Shown one piece after another: positions 52,951 through 64,000 of a stretch of 64,000 bases of DNA. The stretch is taken from contig CM019721.1 in NCBI GenBank assembly GCA_009760885.1, positions 18,889,381 to 18,953,380 of the forward strand, written 5' to 3'. The DNA comes from Achatina immaculata. Taxonomy: Eukaryota; Mollusca; Gastropoda; Stylommatophora; Achatinidae. The position numbers and the translations under genes were made by a program. The notes below the pieces were generated by a model. The model was not told the DNA's origin. It saw only the letters and a program-made list of their open reading frames with translations, and made no database searches. The number at the start of each line of letters is the position of its first letter. The first letter of the stretch is position 1.

Positions 52951-55900
52951 TCATTCATTCATTCATTCATTTGCATGTCCCTTGCGGAACTTTGCCTCCC
53001 TAACAGCAATCCTGTTGGCCTCTCAGTTGTGAGCAAGATGGCCTGCTGCTGATGCATCCATTTGCAGATCATCAACGATGTCTTGCACCCATTTTCGCCT
53101 TGGTCTTTCTCTCTTTCTTTTTCCCAATATGTGCCCTTCCTAGACTGTCTTCTCTAGATTATCATGACGTTTCATGTGTCCAAAATATTTAAGTTTTCTC
53201 TCTTTAATCCTCTTTACTAACCAGCCTTCTTCAATATTAAGTTCTTGTAGTATGGATATACTTGCTCTTTTTTGTGTCCATGATATTTGAAGAACTCTTC
53301 TGTAGCATTTACATTCAAAGGCATTTATGTGTTTCTCAGCTGTTTTGTTAAGTGTCCAGGTCTCACAGGCATATGTTGCGATGGGAAATATGCAAGCCCT
53401 TAAAAATATTATTTTTGTAGTTCTGTCTGTTCCTCTCCACAGATTCTTTAATTGTTTTAATTTCTAAGAGCGATAGATGTCCTCCTTTTAATTTCCCTCA
53501 TTGTATCACCATTATTAGTTAGAAGTGATCCGAGATATTCAAAACTCTCCACTTCTTCCAGTTTTTTCTCATTTTTATGGCATCTTAATATTCTTTGTCT
53601 ATGTCTTCTCTAAAATTCCTCATTTGATGTTCAGTATACAATTTAAATAAGTAAGGCGACAATACGCACCCCTGACGGACCCCTTGTTTTATATCAAACC
53701 AAGTTGTTGTTTCACCATTTATTCCTACTGCTGCTTGTTGGTCTAGATACAGCAGTGGTGTTAATTATATCACATGTGTTAGAAATCCCATTTTTTCCAC
53801 TATTTCCCAAAGTTTCTGGTGCTGTACACAATCAAACGCCTTTGAGCAATCTATAAAGGATACAAATACATTCATATTAAACTTTTTGCTTTTCTCTATT
53901 ATTAATCTTATATTGAATGCATGATCTCCTGATCATATTCCTTGCCTGAAACCAGCTGGAATCATATTGACTTCTTCTTCTATTTTCTTACGAAGGCTAC
54001 CCAGTATGATTTTAAACAGAATTTTACTGGCGTGACTAATCAGGGCAACAGTTGTGTAGTTTGTGCATAATTTCAGGTTATCCTTTTTTGGCAGTGGTAT
54101 GAATACAATTCTTTTCCATTCTTTTGGCCAAATACCTGAATGCCACATCTGTGTACATAGTGCATGATAGATCGTTGCACATTCATTTCCTCCTGCTTTA
54201 ATAAATTCAGCTGTTATCTCATCATATCCTGGTGATTTACCATTTTTCAAATTCTTTATTGCCCATAAAAATAACTTCTTCCATTGTCGGTTCGGGTTCT
54301 TTCTCCTACTATAATAATTCACACTGTTGATTTCTGCTTTCACAGTCAGTTGTTTCATACATTCCTCTGCAATATCTCTTCCATCTTTCTATAATTTCCT
54401 CTGTCTCTGTCAAGGTATTCCCCAACTCGTCACAAATTACATTTAGCTTAGGTGTGACATTTCTCGTCAATGTCTTCATTTCTTTAAACATTTCACTGTC
54501 TCTTCCACACTTTTGATGTCCTTCTATTCTTTCACAACATTCTTGTATGTATTGTGTTTTTGTCTTTTCTTCTTTTTCTTCGGACTTCTTTTGTTAAAGA
54601 TTTATATTCCTCCTTTTGGTGTTTGTCACTTTCCATTGCGTCTTCATTTCTCTACGTTGTTTTATCAGTTCTAGTGTGCCTGATGTAATCCATAGATTCT
54701 TTTGTGTTTTCGTTACTGGAGCCACGTCTAAAAGCTGTTGTTATTAAGATATCTCTGGCCTGCGTAGCCAAATCATCTGGTGTTATCTTCCTCCATCATG
54801 CACATCCATCAGAATTTTGAAAAGATTCTTCATTTCTATACCGTATTGTTCTGGTATTTTTGTAAGATCATAGCGGAGTAATCTTGATCCTGCAACTGTC
54901 TTTTTTTATCTTTATCTTCATGTCTGCTATTAATAACTCATGGTCCATGTCACAATCAGCACCTGGTAAAGTTTTTGCTGATGTTATATTTGATCTCCAC
55001 CTTCTTTGCTCTAAAATGTAATCTGTTTTGTTCCCTGTTTTACCATCAGGTGATGTCCATGTGTAAAGTCTTCTTGGATGTTGTTTAAAAAGTGCGTTAG
55101 GAATCATTAACTCATTTTCAATGCAAAAAGCCATTAGATTGTCACCTGCCTCATTTCTATATCCTGTGTTAAATTTCCCTACAACGTGTCCTTCATCTTC
55201 TGCTCTTTCTGTACCAGTCTTTGCATTAAAATCATCGCCCATTATTAATACAATATCATTTTTCCGTACCTGGTCTATCGTCGTTTGCAGTGTGCTATAA
55301 AAGTCTTCTACTTCCTCTTCTTCTACTGCTGTTGTAGGTGCATATATCTGGATGTTTTTTACATTTCTAGGAGTTCCCTTAAGTCTGAATGTGAGGATTC
55401 TATCACTTACTGGATTGTAACCTAGTAATGCTTTTGATGTTGATTTGTCCAAGTAAAAAGTCACTCCATTCTTTCCTCCTAATTCTCCACCAGAGTATAT
55501 AAAGATATTATCATTCTCTTTCTTGAATTGTCCTGATCCTTTCCATCGATGTTCGCAGATTCCCACATGTGTATCCCCGTTCTTTTCATCTCGTCACTTA
55601 TTACTTGATATTTTCCCTCATACATACTTCTTACATTCCATGTTCCTATTCTTATTTTTTTTTAGTTTGATGCAGGGGTTTTCCTTGGTAACACCGTCAG
55701 GATTTTGTCCGTCATCACAATTACTAGTACTGATCTCTGTCTCACACTCTTCCCCAGTGTTAAAATTGATCTATCTGGCCTGGGGGCCTCACCACCAGAT
55801 CTTTTTCCTATTTGACTTTCCATGTTGCTGTTTGGGTTTCTTGGTATATTTCCAGAAGACAGTTTGTCATTGTTTCCTTCCAGGCAGTGACTGTACTAGT

Positions 55901-56146
55901 CAGTAATAGTAGCCATTGTCCCTACATTGAGATCATCTGCCTACCATCATAGAATGGTGACCATAACCAACATTATCTGTCGGCTACTCTCCCATTCCAT
56001 CCACCACCTGCTCCCATGGCTTCACGTCACCCTGATCAGGGGGCTATACGGGTACTCCATCTTGCCCAAGGGTGTCCCGTAAACTGACGGAGGTAAGGAG
56101 GCGTCCTACTTCTCCTTTGATAGGAAATACTTCTAACCCGATAACC
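52951..56146 (-). mobile_element. LINE family C, 3.2 kb copy
   Basis: Flanked by attgttgatatcat (52937-52950) and attgttgataccat (56147-56160), a 14 bp duplication; the paralogous unit at ~58290 is an empty site. The 3' end is (ATTC)n on the plus strand. Reading from 56146 on the minus strand: a 5' leader, endonuclease frame 55566-54868 (MGICEHRWKGSGQFKKENDN, IVLIMGDDFNAKTG, QHPRRLYTWTSPDGKTGNKT, GADCDMDHELL), then linker frame 54491-54309. RT frame 54358-53933 has KSPGYDEITAEFIKAGGNEC and PLPKKDNLKLC, followed by [16 protein letters not shown], then the tail. A ~230 bp internal deletion at ~53580 removes the catalytic YADD region. RTE-like. Confidence 0.9.
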
Positions 56147-56262
56147 ATTGTTGATACCATAATGATGAACTGAGATATATGTCGGGGAAAGTTATATCGA
56201 AAAGCGAACGGAAATTCAAACAGATGGACAAACACACATGCAAAATGATAAACAGACAGGAA

Positions 56263-56295
<33 letters not shown>

Positions 56296-56449
56296 AAGAG
56301 AAAACTAGGAAAGTAGATAGGTATTTTGGTAGGAATGTAGGTATGTGGGTAGGTAGGATGGTTTATATTGAGGCAGGTAGGTAGGTAAGCTAGTAGGTAA
56401 ACAGACAAAGTGACTAACTGACCGATAGACAGAAAGACAAGGTAACTAA

Positions 56450-57830
56450 CTGAACGATAAACAGAGAAACAGACGGACGGACAGACAAACAGACAGACAG
56501 ATAAATGGATAGATATCTGAGAAAAATTGTCAATTCTGTGGTATTCACAGATGGTTAAGACTATAGTTTATAAAATAACAAGTTCTTTAATATTTAATTA
56601 AAAGAAAGAAAAAAAAGATGTAAATAGTAAGTAAAAAAAACAGAAGAAGACATAACAGAGTAAACTGACAAACAGATGCTTGGATAGATAGATGGACGAC
56701 ATATAGACACATGGGCAGACAGACAGAAAGATATACAGACAGACAGAAAGACAGACAAACAGACAGAATGACAGACGGACAGACAGGCAGATAGACAAAC
56801 AGAGAGAGTGACAAAGAAACAGATGAATAGACAAGCAGACAGAGAGATAGACAGACAAATAAACAGAGAGACAGATAGACAAACAGGTAAATGGATAGAT
56901 AACTGAGAAAATTTTTCAATTCTCTGTTATTCACAGGCGGTAAGCTTATGGTTTATAAAACAACAAGTTATTTAATATTTAATTAAAAGAGAGAAAAAAA
57001 AGACGTAAATAGTCACACAAATAAATAAAAGAAGACATAACACCGTAGACTGACAAACAGATGTTTGGATATATAGACAGACAGACAGACAGATGTATAG
57101 ACAGAAAGAAAGTTATACAGACAAACATAGAGACAGACAAACAGACAGAAAGACAGACGGGCAGAAAGACAAACAGGCAGACAGAGAGACATAAGGACAG
57201 ATAGACATACAGATAGACAGACAAATAAACAGAGGAACAGACAGACCAGCAGACAGAAGGATGGACAGACAGACAGACAGACTGAGAGACAGACATACAA
57301 ACAGATAAAAGGATAGATATCTTAAAAAAATGATCAGTTCTCTGGTATTCACAGACTCTAAGATTATGTTTTATAAAATAACACATTTTTTACTATTTAA
57401 TTAAAATAAAAACATAGATGTAAATAGTAATACACAAAAAAACAGAAGAAGACATACACTGGATAGACTGATAAACAGATGCTTGGATAGATAGACAGAC
57501 ACGCAGACAAGCAGACAGAGAGAAAGAAAGATATACAGACAGACAGAGAGACAGACAGACAAACAGACGGGTAGACAAAAAACAGAGAGACAAACAGACA
57601 GACAGATAGAGGCAGATGGAATACGCGCAGTTAGACAGATAGAAAGAAAAATAAACAGAGAGACAGACAGAGGGAGAGACATACAGACGGATAGAGATAG
57701 ACAGATAGAAAGACAGACAAAGAGACAGACCTACAACGAGACAAGGAGACAGACAGACTTACGGAGAGACATAGAGACAGATAGATCGACTGACACATAG
57801 ACGAACAGACAGACAGATATATATCGTTTA
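56450..57830. repeat. higher-order (GACA)n array, ~400 bp period
   Basis: Blocks of GACA-type repeats alternate with a ~170 bp non-satellite spacer (ttcacag, ataaaataacaag, atttaattaaaa, gacgtaaatagt) at about 56530, 56915 and 57335. Minus-strand CLSVCLSV ORFs throughout are artefacts. Confidence 0.9.
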
Positions 57831-58009
57831 AAAGCTTTTATTTGTATAGTGTTCACAGATCTTAAGACTGCACCTTATAAAATACCAAAAGATTTAAGTA
57901 GTAAAAAGTAGATCATAGGTCATAGATAAATGAACGAGGCTGTAACTAAACATACAAAAAGATGTAAATAGTCATACATAAAACAGACGAAAAGACGGAG
58001 ACAGAAAAG

Positions 58010-58198
58010 TACAGACTATCACGTGGAACACAACAGGCTGAAGAAAAAGAGATCGATCAAGTGAAAATCTGGAGAGGACATAGTTAAGAGATGCAAAATT
58101 AGCAGGTACAAAATCCACTGATGAGGTTGAAAAGCTTAGTAAAATACCGAACTACCATAGGAGCATTGTGTCATGTTTAACTGCACGGGAAGGATGTA
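58010..58198 (+). mobile_element. LINE family B 3' tip (middle block unit)
   Basis: Sense family B terminal block and 3' UTR (ttaactgcacgggaaggatg), leading into the shared ~100 bp flank without family C. Confidence 0.8.
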
Positions 58199-58534
58199 AG
58201 ATATTTCAGTATGTCATTAGCTTTGATTTAGTTGAATTTATTCCTCCGTAAAGCCGAAATGCTTAACTTATCTCGAAACATGAAATATTGTTGATACCAT
58301 AATGATGAATTGATATTTACGTTGAAATAAATAACGAAAGGCAAAAATAAATTCAAACAGATGCGCAAACACACAAACACATTGATAAATAGGCTAGAGA
58401 CAAACACACACACACAGAGAAGGTAGATAGATTGGTATATAGGTGGATGGATGTAATGGTGGATGAATGGATGGATGGAATGGTGAATAGATGAATAGAT
58501 GGACGGATGGATGGATGGATGGATGAACGGACTG

Positions 58535-58642
<108 letters not shown>

Positions 58643-58929
58643 CATCATTTAAACGTTTTTAATTCTCTGCTGTTTACAGGTCTTAAGACTGTACTTTATA
58701 AAATACCAAATGTTTTCAGTAGTATTTAAATAAATGAACGAGGCTCTGACTAAAGATACAAAAAGATATAGATAGCCATACATAAAACATGAAAAGATAG
58801 AAAGAGAAAAATGCAGCCAGACAGACTGACAGAGACACAGATACAGAGCGAGAGAGAGAGATAGAGAGAGATATATACAGTCAGAAGGACAGAAGGATAA
58901 ATGCAGATTAACATTACAGTAAAACGACG

Positions 58930-59285
58930 ACATATCTTACATCCTTCCATCACGTCACTTGAGGCTCGCATTGTTCTTAGCATATTTTTTTCTGTTTTCT
59001 GAGAAACATTTTCAATCCAGTCAAGAGATCTTATTCTCCCTGATTTAGGCTCTCATCAATGCTCTCTTTAGAGTTTGACGTGGTCGATCTTTATTTTTCT
59101 ATGTCCCATTTGATAGTTTGTTTTGTCGATATACATGGTATGTCCATTTCCTCTATTTTAATTAATCATTCATGAGACAGGTTGTTATGTGCTTCTCTAT
59201 CTTATCTCTGCTTTGGTCTTGAGTTCATTCAGCTATGTATAGAGTATTTTCCTCAGATATTTGTTTTCAAATGGATCTAATTTGT
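58930..59285 (-). mobile_element. LINE family B 3' end, antisense (last block unit)
   Basis: Paralogue of 51058-51430, nearly collinear. Confidence 0.8.
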
Positions 59286-59289
59286 TTTG

Positions 59290-60165
59290 TATTTAATGCT
59301 TAATAATGAAAAAATGCTGCACAGTCAAAATGGCCATTGATTGGGTACATGAGACCTAACTAGAAGATCTTGGTTTTTGCAGATTACGTAACTCTAATAA
59401 TTGATAATGTCAATTTGATATAAGAAAAAAACAACAGATAACCTGTCTTCACTGGTTAGTACAATAGGGCTTGAAATTAAAAAGGACAAAACAAAAATAG
59501 TAAAACTTCCCATTAATCAAGAAGGAAAAATATATGTAGAAGAAACAGTTGTATAAAAAAGTAAACCAATTTGCATACCTCAGCAGCCACACAGACTAGG
59601 ATGGTGACACCAGAAAGTAAGTTAGAATTAGAATTGCAAAAGCAGCATTGACCTTCAAGAATCTTGAGAACATGTGACACTTAGAAGTTATAAACACAAA
59701 AAAATGAGATAAGATTATTCAGTTCAAATGTAATATCCGCCCCCATTTATGCATACCAGAAGATGGAAAGCAAGTAAAGAAACAGACACAAATTGGATTG
59801 TTTTGAAAAGAAATGCCTAAGGAAAATTCTCGATATAAAGTGGAACGAATTGAAGAAGAAGGTGGAGATAAGAGAGATGAGTGAACAACAACCAGTCTCA
59901 TGGGTGAATAGAACAAAGAGATGGACATATGTCGGCTGCGTGATGAGAAGAAACAATCAGAGAATCCAAAAAACAAGTTATTCAGTGGAACACAACAGGC
60001 TGAAGAAAAAGAGGTCGATTACATGAAAATCTAGAGAGGACATGGTTAAGGGAGGCCAAATTAGTAGGCATAAAATCACTTGATGGGTTTGATGAGTTCA
60101 CCGAAATGGCGAACTACCATATTAGCCTTTGTGATGTTTAACGGCACGGGAAGGATGTAAGATAT
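59290..60165 (+). mobile_element. LINE family B 3' portion, sense (last block unit)
   Basis: Paralogue of 51440-52848 without the LTR. Frame 59793-60026 has FEKKCLRKILDIKWNELKKK and EQQPVSWVNRTKRWTYVGCV. Ends in gcacgggaaggatgtaag. Confidence 0.85.
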
Positions 60166-60262
60166 TTCAGTACATCATTAGCTTTGATTTAGTTGATTTA
60201 TTCCTCCGTAAAGTCGGAATGCTTCACTCATCTCAAAACATGAAATATTGTTGACATCATTC

Positions 60263-60557
60263 GTTCATATGCACGTCCCTTGCGGAACTTTGCCTTCCTA
60301 ACAACACTCTTGTAGGTCTCTCAGTTGTGAGCAAGATGGCCTGCTGCTGATGCATTCATTTGCAGATCATCAACGATGTCTTGCACCCATCTTCGCCTTG
60401 GTCTTCCTCTATTTCCTTTTACCGTTATGTACCCTTCCAAGACTGTCTTCTATAGATTGTCAAAACGTTTAATGTGTCCAAAATATATAAGTTTTCTCTT
60501 TTTAATCCTCTTTACTAGCCAGCCTTCTTCATTATTAAGTTCTTGTTGTATGGATAT
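60263..60557 (-). mobile_element. LINE family C, 3' part, split by family B
   Basis: Antisense family C in the same flank position as the copy at 52951, so it was probably duplicated with the block. It is interrupted at tatggatat (60549-60557) and resumes at 63501. Confidence 0.88.
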
Positions 60558-63500
60558 GTGACGTGCAAGATGGCGGACGTTTTTTTAACGCTCTCGCCGG
60601 CATGCAGAAATCAGCGGAATTCCGTTCAATCTGTCACATGACCTGTACCGGGCGTTGGGTATAAGGCTATCAACCTTATACTGGGCATCAACGAAATGCG
60701 ATGGCCAGAAGCAGGTAAAAGATCGGCGGAAAACGGTAAGTTAATAATACATTCAGACAGAAACGACGGTAAACATCGAGATGGGGTATGTATTATTATG
60801 TCAAATGTAACAGCAAAGAGCCTTGTAGAATGGGAACCAGTGAACAGTCGCATAATAAGAGCACGATACAACCTAAGACACGGTAGAATGACAATAATAC
60901 AGTGTTATGCACCCACGAACTATGCAGATAATGAGGTGAAAGACGACTTCTATCACCATTTACAACAAATCATCAACAAAGTCCCTAAACACGACATCCT
61001 AATTGCTATGAGGAACTTCAACGCTAAGGTAGGGAAAGATAACACCGACGTTGAAAAAGTAATGTAGAAAGAAGGAATCGACATGGTTAATCAGAACGTA
61101 GAAAGATTAATTGAAATATGTCTAACAGAGAGCATGGTCATTGGAGGCGGCACAATATTTCCACACAAAGAGATACATAAAACAACGTGGATATCTCCAG
61201 ATGATATAACTAGAAACCATATAGTTCATTTTTGTATTAGAAAGCAATACAGAACATCTCTGAAAGATGTAAGGGCTTATAGGGGCGCAGATGTTAACAG
61301 TGATCACAACTTGTAGACAGGGAAAATAAAACTAAAATTGAAAAGCCAACACAAGAAATCAATACACAGAAAGATAAACAGGCACAGCCTACAAGAAGAG
61401 AATTCCAACAGTAACTTCAATCAGGAACTTGCCAATCATTAAAAACACTCAATGAAGTAGAGGAGATAGGTATAGAATAATTATGGAATTCTTACAACAC
61501 AGCCATGTTCACAGCAGCAACAGCAAGCGCTGGACTGAAAAAACCAAATAGAAAAGCATGGATATCAGAAAACACATGGAAGTACAAACATGAAAGACGA
61601 GTAAAAAAAATTAGACATGTTGAATGTAAAAACAGCTCTTGGAAAAGATATGGCAAAAGCAACATACCAAAGAAATAGACAAGAAAGTAAAAAAGTTCAG
61701 CTAGAAGGGATAAATGAGAATACATAGACAATATGGCGAAAGAGGCAGAGAAACAGCACAAACATGATACACCAAAACTTTATATACCATACAAAAGAGA
61801 CTAACATGTACTATTACATCTAAAGAAAGACCAGTCCTTAGCAAAACTGGAATCCTATTAACATCAAGTAAAGACAAAAAGCAAAGATGATCTGAACACT
61901 TCCAAGAAATATTTAATCGACCACACCCAAAACAATTGTTAAACTTTGAAACCGACTTACCAGCCCCACAACTAAATGTCAACCTAAATGAAATTACATT
62001 GCATGAAATTGAAACAGCAGTGAATCTAATGGCTAACAACAAACCTGCAGGTGAAGATGAAATAACATCCGAAATGCTAAAAGCTATAATTAGTGATAAC
62101 ATGAGACAACTACAGAGAATGTTTAACAATATTTGGAAAGAAGACAAGGTCCCTTCTAAATGGAAAAAAGGAATCATTGTTAAAATATAAAAAAAGGGCA
62201 ACCTTAGTGACTGTAACAACTGGAGAGTAGTAACCTTAATATCACCTGTGTCAAAAGTATTTTGCAAGGTCATGTTGAATAGACCTAAAGATATAGTTGA
62301 TACTGCAATGAGAGAAGAACAAGCAGGATTTCAAAAAGGAAGAAGCTGTCTCGACCAGATCTTTACTCTAAGAATAATACTTGAAGAACATATTGAAAAG
62401 CAGAAACCACTAATACTGAATTCATAGACTTTAAAATGGCATTTGATAGCATAGACAGAGATTCATTATGGAGAATTTTAAGTCTTTTAAGTCTATATGG
62501 AATACCATCGAAAATTGTCAACATCATTAAGGACTTCTACAATGGATATGTTTGTGCAGTCAAAACAGAAGAAGGGATGAGTCAATAGTTCCAGATTGAA
62601 ACAGACGTGAAACAATGATTTATACTGTCTCCTTTGCTTTTTGGAATTATAATAGACTTCATAATGAAAAAATGCTGCACAGGTAACACAGGTATTGACT
62701 GGGTACATGGGACCTAACTAGAAGATCTTGATTTTGCTGATGAAATAACTCTTATCAATAACAATGTGGATTATATTCAAGAAAAACAGATGGCCTGTCT
62801 TCACTGGCTAGCAAAATAGGACTTGAAATTAACAAGGACAAAACAAAAATAATGAAAATTCCCATTAATCAAAATGGAAAAATATGCGTAGAGGGGACAT
62901 ATATTGAAGAAGTCAATCAATTTGCGTACTTTGGCAGCTACATAGTCCAGGATGGTGACAACAGAAAGTAAGTTAGAATTAGAATTGCAAAAGCAGCATC
63001 GATCTTCAAGAATATTGAGAACATATGGAATTCAAAAGTTATAAGCACAAAAACCAAGTTAAGATTATTAAATTCAATTAAATCCACCCTCATTTATGCA
63101 TGAAATAGACATGAAATTAGACTCTTTTGAAAACAAATGCCTCAGGAAAATACTCAGCATCAAGTGGAACGAATTCAAGAACAATGCAGAGATAAGACAG
63201 ATGACTGAACAGCAACCAGTTTCATGGGTGATCAGGAAAAGGAGATGGACATATGTTGGTCACTTGATGAGATGAAACGATCAGAGAATCCGAAAACAAG
63301 ATGTCAAGTGGAACACAACAGGCCAAAGAAAAAGAGGCAGACCGCGTGAAACTCTAAAAGGACATTGTTAAGAGAGGACAAATTAACAGGCATAAAATCC
63401 CTTGATGAGGTTGAAAGATTCGCTGAAGACAGGAAAAATTGTCGAACTACCTTGCGAGCCCTACGTGACGTTTAACTGCAAGGGAAGGATATAAGATAAA
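60558..63500 (+). mobile_element. LINE family B copy with both ends defined
   Basis: Inserted in family C with duplication tatggatat (60549-60557 and 63501-63509). The 5' end is gtgacgtgcaagatggcgga. Endonuclease frames: 60696-61067 (MRWPEAGKRSAENGKLIIHS, RMTIIQCYAPTNYADNEVKD), 61083-61316 (TTWISPDDITRNHIVHF, GADVNSDHNL). Linker and RT: KAWISENTWKYKHERR; 61936-62190 (NKPAGEDEITSEMLKAIISD); then QAGFQKGRSC, KMAFDS, a disrupted FADD region near 62735 (FADEIT), GLEINKDKTK, tail. The extreme N-terminal endonuclease segment seen at 19.2 kb (RFWNVRMMAATTKTAQ) is missing. Several stops and frameshifts; not active. Confidence 0.92.
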
Positions 63501-64000
63501 TATGGATATATTTGTTCTCTTTTGTGTCCATGGTATTTTAAGAACTTTTCTGTAGCATTTACATTCAAGGGCATTTATGTGTTCTCAGCTGTTTTGTTAA
63601 GTGTCCAGGTCTCACATGCATATGTTGGAATGGGAAAGATGCATGCCCTTAAAAATCTTATTTTTGTAGTTCTGTCTGTTCCTCTCCACAGATTCTTTAA
63701 TTGTTTTAATTTCAAAGAGGGATAGATGTTCTCCTTTTAATTTCCCTCATTGTATCTCCATTATTAGTTAGTAGTGATCCAAGATATTCAAAACTCTCCA
63801 CTTCTTCCAGTTTTTCTTCATTGATACATGTATCAGTTGCCTTGTTTGTTTTGTCAGTTTTCATCAATTTAGTTTTCTTCACATTAAGATAGAGGTTTTG
63901 CTCTTCGCTGTTTTTACGGACGGACATAATTATTTTTTACCATTCCTTTTTGTGTTGTGGACAGTAACATTGTGTCATCAGCACATCTAATCTCTCGTAT
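63501..64000 (-). mobile_element. LINE family C, continuation beyond the window
   Basis: Antisense family C resuming after the family B insertion. Minus frame 63712-63927 encodes SEEQNLYLNVKKTKLMKTDK and EEKLEEVESFEYLGSLLTNN, the region deleted at ~53580 in the other copy. It runs off the right edge near the catalytic box. Confidence 0.88.

Overview
This is a eukaryotic, AT-rich, repeat-dominated nuclear window. It holds part of one recognisable conserved host gene and one possible second host gene; almost everything else is transposon debris, minisatellites and microsatellites. The host gene reads as a lophotrochozoan-type exocyst subunit. The repeats are several RTE-like and other non-LTR families with trinucleotide or pentanucleotide tails, SETMAR-type mariners, TTAA-flanked piggyBac-like elements, Penelope, tRNA-derived SINEs and very long GACA/GATA arrays. 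That mix suggests a mollusc, plausibly a cephalopod. The species is an inference and was not searched.

Host genes. Six coding exons of exocyst complex component 3 (EXOC3/Sec6) lie on the minus strand from 22662 down to 1672. All have canonical splice sites and matching intron phases, and together they encode roughly the first 194 residues. The remaining exons must lie to the left of the window. A likely 5' untranslated exon and promoter with an ETS-type motif sit near 24960-25165. On the plus strand, a TATA/initiator pair at 46469-46500 and a 62-codon signal-peptide exon at 50054-50239 may be the start of a gene for a small secreted protein; its function is unknown.

Mobile elements. Non-LTR families are named here for cross-reference only. 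Family A is an RTE/BovB-like element with (TGA)n tails: a nearly complete copy at 4261-7514 and fragments at 27535, 44551 and 44811. Family B has tails like (ATAAG)n and is the commonest, with a copy at 60558-63500 bounded by a target-site duplication. Family C has (AATG)n tails, with a 3.2 kb copy at 52951-56146. Families D, E, G, H, I and J are represented by fragments. DNA transposons are three piggyBac-like non-autonomous elements (1-625, 9745-10643, 11025-12093) and two mariners (13670-14440, 16636-17790). There is one solo LTR (51641-52193), one Penelope fragment and several tRNA-derived SINE-like elements, one with an inverted copy of its own head that makes a ~100 bp palindrome.

Layout. 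1-25 kb is the EXOC3 locus with its introns filled by nested insertions. 25-50 kb is mostly fragments of families A-I, SINEs and simple repeats. 50-60.5 kb is a tandemly duplicated block made of GACA/GATA arrays and head-to-head family B pieces; differences between the block copies (solo LTR, family C, family B) let the insertions be ordered. 60.5-64 kb is a family B copy inserted in a family C copy that runs off the window.

I did not find one clearly new biological system. The strongest unusual signals are the self-inverted SINE/palindrome at 41.2-41.5 kb, family B copies sitting inside three unrelated minisatellites, outward-facing family B pairs, two piggyBac-like elements in one LINE, and the signal-peptide exon with an ideal TATA/Inr pair upstream.
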